Origin: Kitasatospora acidiphila
GTDB lineage: Bacteria > Actinomycetota > Actinomycetes > Streptomycetales > Streptomycetaceae
Direction of reading: 5' to 3'
Length of the DNA stretch: 64,000 nucleotides
NCBI RefSeq assembly: GCF_006636205.1
Contig: NZ_VIGB01000003.1
Coordinates: forward strand, 2,294,001-2,358,000
Part shown: in pieces, positions 32,001-47,000 of the stretch
Layout: each line of letters begins with the position of its first letter
Numbering within the stretch: the first letter of the stretch is position 1
Notes under the pieces: model-generated
Seen by the model: the letters and a program-made list of their open reading frames with translations, nothing else
Database searches by the model: none
What the model was told of the DNA's origin: nothing
Program-made: the position numbers and the translations under genes

Positions 32001-35000
32001 TCCCCGAGCAGCACGTCGTGCGAGGTGTGGTCCTGCACCATGTGGTGGGTTCGCAGCAGTGCCAGCCAGCGGTCACCGCCGGGCTCCGCCGCGATGTGGA
32101 CCGTCATCAGGGGCGCCCGGGTCAGATCCATCCACGATCCGCCGATCGCCTTCAACTGCTCCACCGGGTCGGGACCCTGCGGGTCCAGCACGACCTCCTG
32201 GACCGGCAGTTCGACGTGCCTGGCCACGACCTGCACCGGCTCGGCCAGGCCCTCCCACATGAACGCCGTGCGGTAGATGTCATGCCGGTCGACCACCCAC
32301 TGCAGAGCCTGAAGGAACTCGTCCACCCGGGCCCGCGAGTCGAATCCCAACACTGACGGCTGCATGTAGACATCCGTCTCGGCTCCCTGATCCGCCATCA
32401 TGTGGTGGAAGAGGAGGCCCTCCTGGAGCGGGGCCAGCGGATAGACGTCCGCCACATTGGCCGCACCGCCCTCGACCCGCGCCACGATCCGCTCGATCTC
32501 CGCCGCAGTAAGCTCCACCAGCGGCAGCATCTCCGGCGTGATCCCGACCGCACCCTCGGAAATCAGGTTCGGCGGCACCACCACCTGGACCGGCCCGGCA
32601 GCATCCGCCAGAGCGGCCGGCGTGGGATTGCGCAGCAGGGTGCGGATGGAGATCGACACACCCCGGACCCGCAGGTACTCCACCAGCTTGACGGCCAGCA
32701 GGGAGTGACCGCCCAGAGCAAAGAAGTTGTCCTCCACCCCGACGCTCTCCAGCCCCAGGGCGTGTGCGAACGCGGCGCACAGGATCTCCTCCTGCACCGT
32801 CTCCGGACCACGGCTCACCCGGGCGTCCTCATCCGCGGTGCCGGAGTCCTCCGGTGCGGGCAGGGCCGCGAGGTCCAGCGCCCCGTCCGACGTCAGCGGC
32901 AGCGCATCCAGCACCACCACGGAGGGCACCAGCTGCTCCGCCAGACGCTCGCCGGCGAACTGCCGCACCACGGCTGCCAGCACCGCGTGATCAGCGCCGG
33001 AGTCGGCGGGCACGACATAAGCGACCAGCCTCGCGCTGCCTCCGCTGCGGGATGCCCCGCTGTCGTCCGCACCCTGCTCGCGCTCGACCACCGCCAGATC
33101 CGCCAAGCCGGGCTGTGCGGCCAGCACGGTCTGCACCTGACGCGCGGTTCGCCCACGCATCAGGACCCGCTCCCGCTCGTCCTCGCCCAGCACCGCGACC
33201 GCCGACAACCGCGTCTGCGGCTCGGCCGTGACGGTTTCCAGGGCCCGGACCAGCCACTTCGCCATCCGCTCGACCGTGTCCGCGTCGAACAGGTCAGCCG
33301 CCGCAATCAGCGTCCCGCGCAACCCCGCCGGCTGGCCCAGCTCGTCGAAGACCTCCCCGAGCTCCATGTCCAGATCGAACTTCGCCAACCCCGTTCCGGC
33401 GGCCTGCCGGCCGACCCGCAGCCCCGGCAGCTCCAGCCCGGACCGGCCAGTGCCGGAGGCCGCGGCGGTGTTCTGCAGGGTGAACGACACCTGGAACAGC
33501 GGGTGCCGGGCCAGCGACCGGGTCGGCGCCAACTCCTCCACCAGCCTCTCGAACGGCACATCCTGGTGCTCGAACGCCTCCAGACTGGTCCCCCGGACCC
33601 GATCGACCACCTCGTCGAAGGTCGGGTCACCGGACAGGTCGGTACGCACCACCAGGGTGTTGACGAAGAACCCGACCAGCTCGTTCAGCGCCTCATCGGT
33701 GCGGCCGGCGATCGCCGCACCGATCGGGATGTCCGTGCCCGCGCCGATCCGGTTCAGGGTGACCGCCAACGCCGCCTGCAGCACCATGAACAGGGTCGCC
33801 CCCCGCTCCCGCGCCACCGTCAGCAGGCCTTCGTGCAGCCCTGCGGAGACCTCCAACTCCACTGTGTGACCGCGGTGGGTGGGTGTCGCCGGCCGCGCCA
33901 GGTCAGTGGGCAGGACGAGCTCCTCCGGGACCCCGGCCAACGCCTCACGCCAGTACGCCACCTGCCCGGACAGCACACTGTCCGGATCGTCCTCGCTACC
34001 GAGCACCTCCCGCTGCCACAACGCGTAGTCCGCGTACTGCACCGGCAACGGCTCGAACGTAGGCATGCGACCGGCAACCCGCGCCGCATACGCCACCGAC
34101 ACATCCCGCGCCAACGGCGCCATCGACCAACCATCCCCGGCGATGTGATGAACCACCACCACCAAAGCATGGTCATCCTGACTCACCGCGAACAGCGTTG
34201 CCCGCAACGGGATCTCAGACGAGAGGTCGAAAGCATACGCAGCAGCCTCAGCCACCGCGGCATCCAACCCCGCTGCCTCGACCGCCACCACCGGCACCTC
34301 GAAGCCGCACTCCTCCAGCGACAGCACCCGCTGGAACGGCTCACCATCCGCCACCGGCAGCACCGTGCGCAGCACCTCGTGCCGACCCACCATATCCCGC
34401 AACGCCTCAGCAATGGCCCCGCGGTCCAACTCCCCGGACAGCCGCAGCGCCATCGGAATGTTGTAGGTCGCGCTCGGACCCTCCAACTGACCCAGGAACC
34501 ACAGCCGGCGCTGCGCGAACGACAACGGCACCCGCTCCGGACGCACCACCGGAGTCACTCCGGCCCGACCTGCGGTGGCCTGCCCCAGCCAGGCCGCCAG
34601 CCCAGCCGGAGTGGCCGCCTCGAACAGCACCCGCAACGGCAACTCCACACCCAGCACCGCACGCACCCGGCTCACCAACCGCATCGCCAGCAGCGAATGA
34701 CCACCCAGCGAGAAGAAGTCATCCTCCACCCCGACCGCGGGCAGCCCGAGCACCTGTGCGAACGCCTCGCACAGCATCCGCTCCTGCTCGGTGGCCGGCT
34801 CCCGACCCGCACCGGCGGCAGCCGCGAAGTCCGGCGCCGGCAGCGCACGGCGGTCGAGCTTGCCATTCACCGACAGCGGCAGCGCATCCAGCACCACCAC
34901 CGCCGACGGAACCATGTAGGACGGCAACCGCTCACCCACGAACTCCCGCACCAGCACGCCAAGTTCACCAGAGACATCCACGGCCGTCACAACATAGGCC

Positions 35001-38000
35001 ACCAGACGCTTGTCACCCGGCACGTCCTCACGCGCCACCACCACAGCCTGAACGACCTGCGGATGCGCGGCAACCGCCGCCTGCACCTCACCCAACTCGA
35101 TCCGGAATCCACGGACCTTCACCTGCTCATCCGCACGCCCCAGATACTCGATCTCACCATCCCGACTCCACCGCACCAAGTCACCCGTGCGATACAACCG
35201 CTCCCCCGCCGCACCGAACGGCGACGCCACGAAACGCTCCGCCGTCAAACCCGCACGACCCAGATACCCACGCGCCAACCCCGCACCCGCCAGATACAAC
35301 TCACCCGCCACACCCGCGACCACCGGCTGCAACGACCCGTCGAGCACATAAGCGCGCGCATTGGCGATCGGCCGCCCGATCGGCACCGCACCCGCCACCT
35401 CACCCTCGGCGAACCACGCCGTCGAGTACACCGTCGCCTCGGTCGGACCATAGATGTTCGCCACCCGCACCCCCGGCAGCGCACCACGAATCGCCGACAC
35501 CGCATCCGCCGTCAACGCCTCACCCGCCAGCACCACCGTCCTCGGCGCCACCGACAACCCCTCACCCGCCAAGACCTGCGCGAACGCCGACGGCACACCA
35601 CTGACCAGCGACACACCCCACTCGGTACGCCCACCATCGGCCAGCGCCAGCAGATCCGGCACCACCTCCACCGAACCACCCGACACCAACGGCCCGAACA
35701 ACTCGAACACCGACACATCGAAGTTGAACGACGTCGACACCAACACCCGCTCGAAGTCACCACCCCCGAACACACCCGACGCCCACGACAACAACGCCGC
35801 CACCGAACGATGCTCGACCACCACACCCTTCGGCCGACCCGTCGACCCCGACGTGTAGATCACATACGCCGGATGCGCCAAACCCAACGGCGCCAACCGC
35901 TCCGCATCCGACAGCACATCAGCCGACAGACCCGCCAACGAGGCCACCGTCTCCGGAGCATCCAGCACCACCGACCGCACCGAACCCGGCACCACCGAGA
36001 CCGTAGCCCCCGACACCAACGCCACCACCGGCAACGCATCCGCCACCATGAACCCGATCCGCTCCACCGGATACCCCGGATCCACCGGCAGATACGCACC
36101 CCCCGCCTTCAACACACCCAACAACGCCACCACCGCATCCACACCACGCGGCAGACACACCGCCACCACCGACTCCGGACCAACCCCCTCACCCACCAGC
36201 AAACGCGCCAACCGGTTCACCCGCGCATCCAACTCCGCATACGACACCTCGACACCCTCGAACACCACCGCCACCGCACCCGGCGTCCGCACCACCTGCG
36301 CCGCAAACAACTCACCAACCGTCGCACCGACCACCGGCGCAACCGTGTCGTTCCACTCCTCCACCACCAGGCGGCGCTCCGCCGCACCCAGCACGTCCAC
36401 CGCCGCGAACCGCGACTGCGGAGCCTCCTCCAAAACGGCAGTCAGGTTCGTGACGGCGGTCTGCAACAGCGCGCAGATCCGCTCCGGATCGGCCGGTGCC
36501 ACCGCTTCGGCGGTCAGGAAGAAGCCACCCCCATGTCGTCGACGGACACGGTCACCGGGTAGTTGGTGTGGTCGCTCACGGTCAGCAGCCCGACGCCCTC
36601 AAGGCTGGGACCACTGCCGCGTGCGGCGGTCCCGCTGTGCCGGTAGTTGAAGAGCGAGGTGAACAGCGGGCTGCCGCCCTGGATGCCGCTCGCCTGCTGT
36701 GCCAGCGACAGCGGCGCGTGCTCGTGCACCAGCAGCTCGGCCAGCTGGCGCCGCATACCGTCCAGCGCCTCACCCGCACTCTGCGAGTCCAACCGCACCC
36801 GCACCGGCAGCGTGTTGAGGAACAGACCCGGCACCCGGTCCGAACCGGCACCCGCGTTCATCCGGCCGAACAGCACCGTACCGAACACCACATCGTCACG
36901 ACCGCTCACCGCAGCCAGTACCCGCGCCCACGCCAGGTGGAAGACGGTGGCCGCACTGACGCCCTGGCGCCGCGCCAACTCACGCACCCGGCCGGCCACG
37001 TCATCATCGAGGAAAATCTGGCAGCGCATCGCGGCGGTGCCGTCACCATGAACATCCAGCACACCGAAGGGCGCCGTCGTCTCGGTGACGTCGCCCAGCA
37101 GCTCGGCGAAGTACCGCACGTGCTCCTCGCGCGGCACACCGAGGCGGACCTGGGCGACGAAGTCCCGGAACGGCAGGGGCGCCGGCAGCGTGTCGGCACG
37201 GCCGGACATGAACGCCCGCAGCTCCCCCAGTAGCACGTCCAGCGAGGTGTGGTCCTGCACCATGTGGTGGGTTCGCAGCAGTGCCAGCCAGCGATCGCCG
37301 CCGGGCTCCGCCGCGATGTGGACCGTCATCAGGGGCGCCCGGGTCAGATCCATCCACGACCCGCCGATCGCCTTCAACTGCTCCACCGGGTCCGGACCCT
37401 GCGGGTCCAGCTCGACCTCCTGGACCGGCAGCTCCACCCGACGCGACACCACCTGCACCGGCTCGCGCAGCCCCTCCCACACGAACGCCGTGCGGTAGAT
37501 GTCATGCCGGTCGATCGCCCACTGCAGAGCCTGAAGGAACGCGTCCACCCGCTCCCGCGAGTCGAATCCCAAAACCGACGGCTGTACATAGACATCCGTC
37601 TCGGCGTCCTGATCAGCCATCAGGTGGTGGAAGAGGAGGCCCTCCTGGAGCGGGGCCAGCGGGTAGACGTCCGCCACATTGGCCGCGCCGCCCTCGACCC
37701 GCGCCACGATCCGCTCGATCTCGGCCTTGGTCAGTTCCACCATCGGCAGCATCTCGGGCGTGATCTCGACGGCGCCCTCGGGGATGAGGTTCGCGGGTAC
37801 CACCACCTGGGCTTGCCCGGCCCTTCGGCCAGACCGGCCGGCGTCGGCGTCTCAAAGAGCGCCCGCACCGCCACAGACACACCCCGGACCCGCAGGTACT
37901 CCACCAGCGACACCGCCAGCAGCGAGTGGCCGCCCAGCGCGAAGAAGTCGTCCTCGACACCGACGCTCTCCAGACCCAGCACCTGTGCGAACGCCTGGCA

Positions 38001-41000
38001 CAGGACCTCCTCCTGCACCGTCGCCGGCGCCCGACCCGCACCCGCACCCGCCGCATACTCGGGCGCCGGCAACGCCTTGCGGTCCAGCTTGCCGTTCACC
38101 GTCACCGGCAGCGCGTCCAGCACCACCACCGCCGACGGCACCATGTACGCCGGTAGCCATCCAGCCACGAACTCGCGGACAGACGAGGCGAGTTCGGCAG
38201 TGTCGCCGTCCGCGACGACGTACGCGACCAGACGCTTGTCACCCGGGGCGCCCTCGCGCACCACGACGGCCGCCTGCGCGACCTGCGCGTGCCCGGCCAC
38301 CACCGACTGGACCTCACCCGGCTCGATCCGGAACCCGCGGATCTTCACCTGGTCGTCCGCGCGGCCCAGGTACACCAGCTGACCATCGGCGTTCCAGCGA
38401 ACCCGGTCACCCGTGCGGTACATCCTCCCGCCATCCGCCTCGAACGGCGAGGCGACGAACCGCTCCGCCGTCAAACCGGCACGCCCCACATACCCGCGCG
38501 CCAACTGCACACCTGCCAGATACAACTCACCCTCGACACCCACCGGCACCGGGGACAGCGAACCGTCCAGCACATACACCCGGGTGTTGGCCACCGGCCC
38601 ACCGATCGGCACCACCGCACCGTCACCCGCCGTGCAGCGCGCGGCCGTGACGTCGACGGACGCCTCGGTGGGCCCGTACAGGTTGAACAGCGGCACACCG
38701 TCCAGCAGTTCGAGGAACCGGTCCCGCAACGGCGCCGCCAGCGCCTCACCACTGCAGAACACCGCCCGCAGACCCGTGCAGTCAGCGGCCGCCGGCTCAC
38801 TCAGGAACGCCTCCAGCATCGACGGCACGAAGTGCGTCACCGTGATGTTCTGACGCTGGATCAACTCGGCCAGGTAGGACGTATCCCGGTGACCACCCGG
38901 ACGCGCCACCACCAGCGCCGCACCCTGCACCAACGGCCAGAAGAACTCCCACACGCTGACGTCGAACCCGAACGGCGTCTTCTGCAACACCCGATCGGCG
39001 ACTGACAGCCCGTACTCCTCCTGCATCCAGGCAAGCCGGTTCACGATCCCCGCATGCGGCACCGCAACACCCTTCGGGCGCCCGGTGGACCCCGACGTGA
39101 AGATCACATACGCCGGATGCGCAGGCAACACCTCCACCACGGGAGCCTGTACCGACAGACCGGCCAACTCCGAGACGACCAGCGGGTGGTCGACCAGGAC
39201 CCGGGCCACATCGTCAGGCACCGACGCCTCCAGCGCGGTGGTGCTGAGCACGCACACCGGCGCGGCGTCGGCGAGGACGGCCTCGATGCGACCGGCGGGG
39301 TACTCCGGGTCCACCGGCAGATACGCGCCACCGGCCTTCAGCACGGCCAGCAGCGACACCACCAGCTCCACGCCGCGCTCCATCAGCACCGCGACCACCG
39401 ACTCCGGACCAACCCCTCACCGACCAGCAACCGCGCCAACCGGTTCGCCCGCCCATCCAACTCCGCGTACGACACCTCCACACCCTCGAACACCAACGCC
39501 ACCGCATCCGGCGTCCGCACCACCTGCTCCGCGAACAACCCCGGCAACGTCGCATCCACCAACGGCCGAGCAGTGTCGTTCCACTCCTCCACCACCAACC
39601 CACGCTCAACCGCACCCAGCACATCCACGGCACTCAACCGTGTCCCCGGCTGCGCCGCCACCGTCTCCAGGACCTGGACCAACCAGCCCGCGATCCGCCG
39701 CACCGTCTCCGCATCGAACAGGTCAGCCGCCGCAATCAGCGTGCCGCGCAACCCCGCCGGCACACCCTGCGCGTCAAGGACCTCACCAAAACTCACTTCC
39801 AGGTCGAACTTCGCCGGCAGTGCGCCCACGGCAAGTGCCCCAGGCCGCAACCCGGGCAACTCCAACGCCGCCGAAGCCGTGTTCTGAACGGTCAACATGA
39901 CCTGGAAGAGCGGGTGCCGGGCCAGCGACCGGGTCGGCGCCAACTCCTCCACCAGCTTCTCGAACGGAACGTCCTGGTGCTCGAACGCCCCCAGGCTGGT
40001 CTCCCGGACCCGGTCGACGAGCTCGTCGAAGGTCGGGTCACCGGACAGGTCGGTACGCACCACCAGGGTGTTGACGAAGAACCCGACCAGGTCATTGAGC
40101 GCCTCGTCGGTGCGCCCGGCGATCGCGGAACCGATCGGGATGTCCGTGCCCGCACCGATCCGGTTCAGGGTGACCGCCAACGCCGCCTGCAGCACCATGA
40201 ACAGGGTCGCCCCCCGCTCCCGGACCAGCGCCATGAGTCGCTGGTGCGTCTCGGCAGAGACGGCCAGCTCCACACCCTCGCCGCGGTGCGAAGCCGCCGC
40301 CGGACGCCGGCGGTCCACCGGCAGCTCCAACTCCTCCGGCGCCCCGGCCAGCGCCCCACGCCAGTACGCCACCTGCCCGCCAACGCACTGCCCGGATCGT
40401 CCTCACTCCCGAGCACCTCCCGCTGCCACAACGCGTAGTCCGCGTACTGCACCGGCAACGGCTCGAACGCAGGCACGCGACCGGCAACCCGCGCCGCATA
40501 CGCCACCGACACATCCCGCGCCAACGGCGCCATTGACCCTCCGTCCCCAGCGATGTGATGAACCACCACCACCAACGCATGGTCATCCCGATCCACCGCG
40601 AACAGCGTCGCTCGCAACGGGATCTCGGACGAGAGGTCGAAGGCATACGCAGCAGCCCCGGCCACCGCGGCATCCAGCTCCGCTGCCCCGACCGCCACGA
40701 CCGGCACCTCGAACCCGGCCTCCTCGGCCGCCAGCACCCGCTGGTACGGCTCGCCGTCCACCACTGGGAACACCGTGCGCAGCACCTCGTGCCGCCCGAC
40801 CACATCCCGCAACGCCTCAGCCAGGGCGCCCCGATCCACATCCCCGGTCAACCGCAGCGTCATCGGAATGTTGTAGGTCGCACTCGGACCCTCCAACTGC
40901 CCCAGGAACCACAGCCGACGCTGCGCGAACGACAGCGGCACCCGCTCCGGACGCACCACCGGCACCAACGCCGCACGACCCGCGCCGGCCTCACCCAGCC

Positions 41001-44000
41001 ACGCCGCGACCGCGGCAGGAGTCGGCCGCTCGAACAGCGCCCGCAGCGGCAGCTCCACACCCAGCACCGCACGCACCCGGCTCACCAACCGCATCGCCAG
41101 CAGCGAGTGTCCGCCGAGGGTGAAGAAGTCGTCCTCGACACCGACCGCCGGCAGGCCGAGGACCTCGGCGAACGCCTGGCACAGCAACTCCTCCTGCACC
41201 GTCGCCGGACCCCGACCCGCACCCGCCACATACTCCGGTGCGGGCAGGGCCTTGCGGTCCAGCTTGCCGTTCACCGTCAACGGCAGCTCCTCCAACACCA
41301 CCACCACCGACGGCACCATGTAGGACGGCAACCGCTCAGCCACGAACTCACGGACCGCACCGGGAAGTTCATTGCCAGCAACGTCGGCGCCCACCACGTA
41401 GGCCACCAGGCGCGGGTCCTCACCCGCCTGGTCCTGACGGGCCACGACCACGGCCTGCGCCACCCGCGGGTGCCCGGCCACCACCGCCTGCACCTCACCC
41501 GGCTCGATCCGGAAACCACGGATCTTCACCTGCTCATCCGCACGCCCCGCGAACACCAACTGCCCGTCCACGCTCCACCGCGCCCGGTCACCCGTGCGGT
41601 ACATCCGCCCACCATCACCGAACGGCGACGCCACGAACCGCTCCGCGGTCAGACCGGAACGACCCACATACCCACGCGCCAACTGCCCACCCGCGATGTA
41701 CAACTCACCCGCCACACCCACCGGCACCGGCCGCAAACTGCCATCCAGCACGAACAGCCGCGTGTTCGCCACCGGCGCGCCCATCGGCACCACCGAACCC
41801 GAACCGTCCACCCGCCCGGCCGTCACCATCACCGTCGACTCGGTCGGACCATACGTGTTCACCAACCGCCGATCCGCACCCCACACCCGCGCCTGCTCCA
41901 CCGAGATCGGCTCCGCACCCACCAATACCGTCGACAGACCCGGCAGTTCAGCAGGATCCAACACAGCCAGCAGCGACGGCACCACACTCGCCGCCTCAAC
42001 CCCCACCTCACCCAGCATCTTCACCAGCAAACCCGCATCAGCCCGCTCCGAGGCCGACGCCACCACCAACGTCCCACCCGCCGACAACGTCAACACCACA
42101 TCCAACACCGAGGCGTCGAAGCTGAACGACGCGAACTGCAGCACCCGCATCCCCACCTGCACACCCAGGTGCGGACCCAACGCCACCGCCATCCCCGCCA
42201 CCGCACCATGGGAGACCGCCACACCCTTCGGCACACCCGTCGACCCCGACGTATAGATCACATACGCCAACTGACCAGCCGTCACCTCAACCTCGGGAGC
42301 CGTGGACCGCTGCGCCGCCACCTCCGGCCCGGCCACATCCACCCCACCCTCACCCACCACCAGACAGGCACCACTGTCCGCCACCATGAACGCCAACCGC
42401 TCCGCCGGATACTCAGGATCCAACGGCACATACGCCGCCCCCGCCTTCCACACACCCAAGATCGCCGCCACCATCTCCACACCCCGCGGCAGGCACAACC
42501 CCACCACCGACTCCGCACCCACACCCCGACCGATCAGGTAATGCGCCAACCGGTTCGCCCGCACCTCCAACTCGCCATACGACAGCTCCACACCCTCACA
42601 CACCACCGCCACCCCACCCGGCAACTCCACCGCCCGCCGCGCCACCAACCCCGGCACCAGCGAACCAACCCCCGCCACCGACCCGTTCCAGTCGGTCAGA
42701 ACCAGAGCACGCTCCGCCTCACCCAGGACGCCGATCTCTCCCAGCCGCGTCTGCTCCGGGGCATCCTCCAGGGCCGCGACCAGATTGCCCAGGCAGGTGT
42801 GCAGCAGCAACCCCACCTGCCGCGGGTCGATCGAAGCCACCGCATCGACAGTCAGGCCGAACCCCGTCTGATCATCGTCGACGGCAACGCTCAGGGGGTA
42901 GTTGGTCAGATCCCGCGCGGAGTGCACGCCGACGCCCTCGTAGCTGGAACCGGTGTCCCGCGCGGCGGCCTGACTGTGCCGGTAGTTGAAGATCGAGGTG
43001 AACAGCGGGCTGCCACCCGTCAGCCCGCTGGCCTGCTGCGCCAGCGACAACGGCGCATGCTCGTGCACCAGCAGCCCCGCCAACTGGTGCCGCATCCCGG
43101 ACAGCGCCTCAGCCACGCTCTGCCCGTCCAACCGCATGCGCACCGGCAGCGTGTTGAGGAACAAACCCGGCACCCGATCGGCACCCGCCCCGGAGTTCAT
43201 CCGACCGAACAGCACCGTACCGAACACCACATCGTCCCGGCCGCTGACCACACCCAACACTCGCGCCCACGCCAGATGGAAGAGGGTAGCCGCACTGACA
43301 CCCCGGCTCCGCGCCAACTCACGGACTTTGCTTGACAGTTCACTGTCCATTTGGAGGCGTGCCTGGTGGGTGGTGCTGCCGTCGCCGTACACGTCCAGCA
43401 CACCGAACGGCGCCGTCGTCTCGGTGACGTCGCCGAGCAGCTCGGCGAAGTACCGCTCGTGCTCCTCGCGCGGCATACCCAGGCGGGCCTGGGCGACGAA
43501 GTTGCGGAACGGCAGCGGCTGCGGCAACGCGTCGCCCCGACCGGACAGGAACGCGGAGAGCTCCTCCAGCAGCACGTCCATGGTCGTGTGGTCCTGCACC
43601 GTGTGGTGCACCCGCAGGAGCACCAGCCACCGACCGTCGGGCGCGGCAGCCACGTGCAGGTCGATGAGCGGTGCCCGGCCGAGGTCCATCGACGAACCGC
43701 CGACCGCCATCAACTCGCCGACAGGATCGGCGCTCTGCGCGTCCAGCAGCACCTCCACGACCGGCACCACCGCCTGCCGCCAGACCACCTGCACCGGCTC
43801 GCGCAGTCCCTCCCACACGAACGCCGTGCGGTAGACGTCGTGCCGGTCCACCACCTGCTGCAGCGCACCGGCGAAGGCATCCACCCGCTCCCTCGAGTCG
43901 AACCCGAGCACCAGCGGAAACACATAGGTGTCCGTTCCGCCGTTCGCGAGCATGTGGTGGAACAGCATGCCTTCCTGCAGCGGCGCAAGCGGATACACAT

Positions 44001-47000
44001 CCGCGACATTGGCGGCACCGCCCTCGACCGTGGCCACGATCCGCCCGACCTCGGCGGCGTCCAGATCCACCAGGGGCAGCATCTCCGGCGTGATCTCCCG
44101 CGCGTCGACGGGAATGGCGTTCGCCGGCACCACGACCCCTTCGGAGCCCTGTGCGGCTGCCAGCCCGGCCACCGTCGGCGTCTCGAAGAGCGCACGCACC
44201 GCTACGGACACACCGCGCGCCCGCAGACGCTCCACCAGGGCCAACGCCAGCAGCGAATGGCCGCCCAGCGCGAAGAAGTCGTCATCGACCCCGACCGCCG
44301 GCAGGCCGAGAACCTCCGCGAACGCCTCGCACAGGATCTCTTCCCGCACAGTGACCGGCGCCCGACCCCCACCCGTCACGTACTCGGGCGCCGGCAGGGC
44401 CTTGCGGTCCAGCTTGCCGTTCACCGTCACCGGCAGCGCGTCCAGCACCACCACCGCCGACGGCACCATGTACGCCGGCAACCGCTCACCCGCGAGCTCC
44501 AGCAACAGCGACACGAGTTCGTCCGACGGCGTGTCCGAGCCGGCCGGAACCACATACGCCACCAGGCGCGTATCGCCCGGGACGTCCTCGCGAGCGACGA
44601 CCGCGACCTGGGCCACGGCAGAGTGGGCGGCCAGGACGGCCTGCACCTCGCCCGGCTCGATCCGGAAACCGCGGATCTTCACCTGGTCATCGGCACGGCC
44701 CAGATACACCAGCTGACCATCGGCGTTCCAGCGGACCCGGTCACCCGTGCGATACAACCGACCGCCATCGCCGAACGGCGAGGCCACGAACCGCTCCGCC
44801 GTCAGACCGGCACGCCCCACATACCCGCGCGCCAGCTGCACACCGGCCAGGTACAGCTCACCCTCGACACCCACCGGCACCGGGGACAACCGCTCGTCCA
44901 GCACATACACCCGGGTGTTGGCCACCGGCCCACCGATCGGCACCACCGCACCATCACCCACGGCGCAGCACGCGGCCGTGACGTCGACGGACGCCTCGGT
45001 GGGCCCGTACAGGTTGAACAGCGGCACACCCGCAAGCAGTTCGAGGAACCGGTCCCGCAACGGCGCCGGCAGCGCCTCACCACTGCAGAACACCGCCCGC
45101 AGCCCCGTGCAGTCAGCAGCCGCCGACTCCCGCAGGAACGCCTCCAGCATCGACGGCACGAAATGCGTCACCGTCACCCGCTGCTCCCGGATCAGCCCGG
45201 CCAGATACCCCGGGTCCCGGTGACCACCCGGACGGGCCAGCACCAGCGCCGCACCCTGCACCAACGGCCAGAAGAACTCCCACACGCTGACGTCGAACCC
45301 GAACGGCGTCTTCTGCAGCACCCGATCCCCGGCCGACAGACCGGACAACTCCTGCATCCACGCCAGACGGTTCACGATCCCCGCATGCGGCACCACCACA
45401 CCCTTCGGCCGACCCGTCGACCCCGACGTGAAGATCACATACGCCGGATGCGCAGACAACACCCCAACCTCCGGCACGCCTGCCGGCAGACCGGCCAACT
45501 CCGCGGCCACCGCAGGATCGTCCACCGCAACCCGGGCCACGCCATCCGGCACGACCCCGGTCAGGGCGGTGGTGCTGAGCACACACACCGACCCGGCATC
45601 CGCCAGAATCGCCGCGACCCGCTCCGCCGGGTACTCGGGATCCACCGGCAGATACGCACCACCAGCCTTCAGCACCGCCAACAGCGACACCACCAGCTCC
45701 ACGGAGCGCTCCATCAGCACCGCGACCACCGACTCCGGACCAACCCCCAGCCCGACCAGCAACCGCGCCAACCGGTTCGCCCGCGCATCCAACTCCGCGT
45801 ACGACACCTCGACACCCTCGAACACCACCGCCACCGCATCCGGCGTCCGCACCACCTGCTCCGCGAACAACCCCGGCAACGTCACATCCACCAGCGGCCG
45901 AGCAGTGTCATTCCACTCCTCCACCACCACCCGACGCTCATCCGCACCCAGCACATCCACGGCACTCACCCGCGTCCCCGGCTGCGCCGTCACCGTCTCC
46001 AGGACCTGAACCAACCAGCCCGCGATCCGCTCGGCCGTGTCCGCGTCGAACAGGTCAGCCGCCCCGATCAGCGTGCCGCGCAACCCCGTCGGCACACCCT
46101 GCGCATCGAACTCCTCACCCGCGATCACTTCCAGGTCGAACTTCGCCGCCAGCTCGCCCACCTCTCCGGGCAGCTGACCGATGCGCACCCGGGTCGGGTC
46201 CTGGCCGGCTCCGCCGCCCGCTACCACCGGGGCGTTGTTCTGCAGGGTGAGCATGACCTGGAACAGCGGGTGACGTGCCATCGAACGGGCTGGGGAAAGA
46301 TCCTCCACCAGCTTCTCGAACGGCACGTCCTGGTGCTCGAACGCGCTCAGACTGGTCTCCCGGACCCGGTCGACGAGCTCGCCAAAGGTCGGGTCACCGG
46401 ACAGGTCGGTCCGCACCACCAGGGTGTTGACGAAGAACCCGACCAGGTCATTGAGCGCCTCGTCGGTGCGCCCGGCGATCACAGAGCCGATCGGGATGTC
46501 CGTGCCCGCACCGATCCGGTTCAGGGTGACCGCCAACGCCGCCTGCAGCACCATGAACAGGGTCGCCCCCCGGTCCCGGGCCAGCGTAGCCAGCCGCCGG
46601 TGCGTCTCGGCGGGAACCCGTAGCTCCACGCTCTCGGCCCGCTTCGAGGCCACCGCCGGACGCGGCCGGTCGGTCGGCAGGTCCAGCTCCTCCGGGACCC
46701 CGGCCAACGCCTCACGCCAGTACGCCACCTGACCGGACAGCACGCTGTCCGGGTCGTCCTCGTCCCCGAGCACTTCCCGCTGCCACAGCGCGTAGTCCGC
46801 GTACTGCACCGGCAGCGGCTCGAACGCAGGCACCCGGCCCGCGGCCCGCGCGGCGTAGGCCATCGAGATGTCCCGCATCAGCGGGCCGAAGGACCAGCCG
46901 TCTCCCGCGATGTGGTGGATCACCATCAGCAGGACGTGCTCGTCCGGGCCCGTTCCGAAGAGCGAGGCCCGGATCGGGATCTGCGTCGCGAGATCGAACG

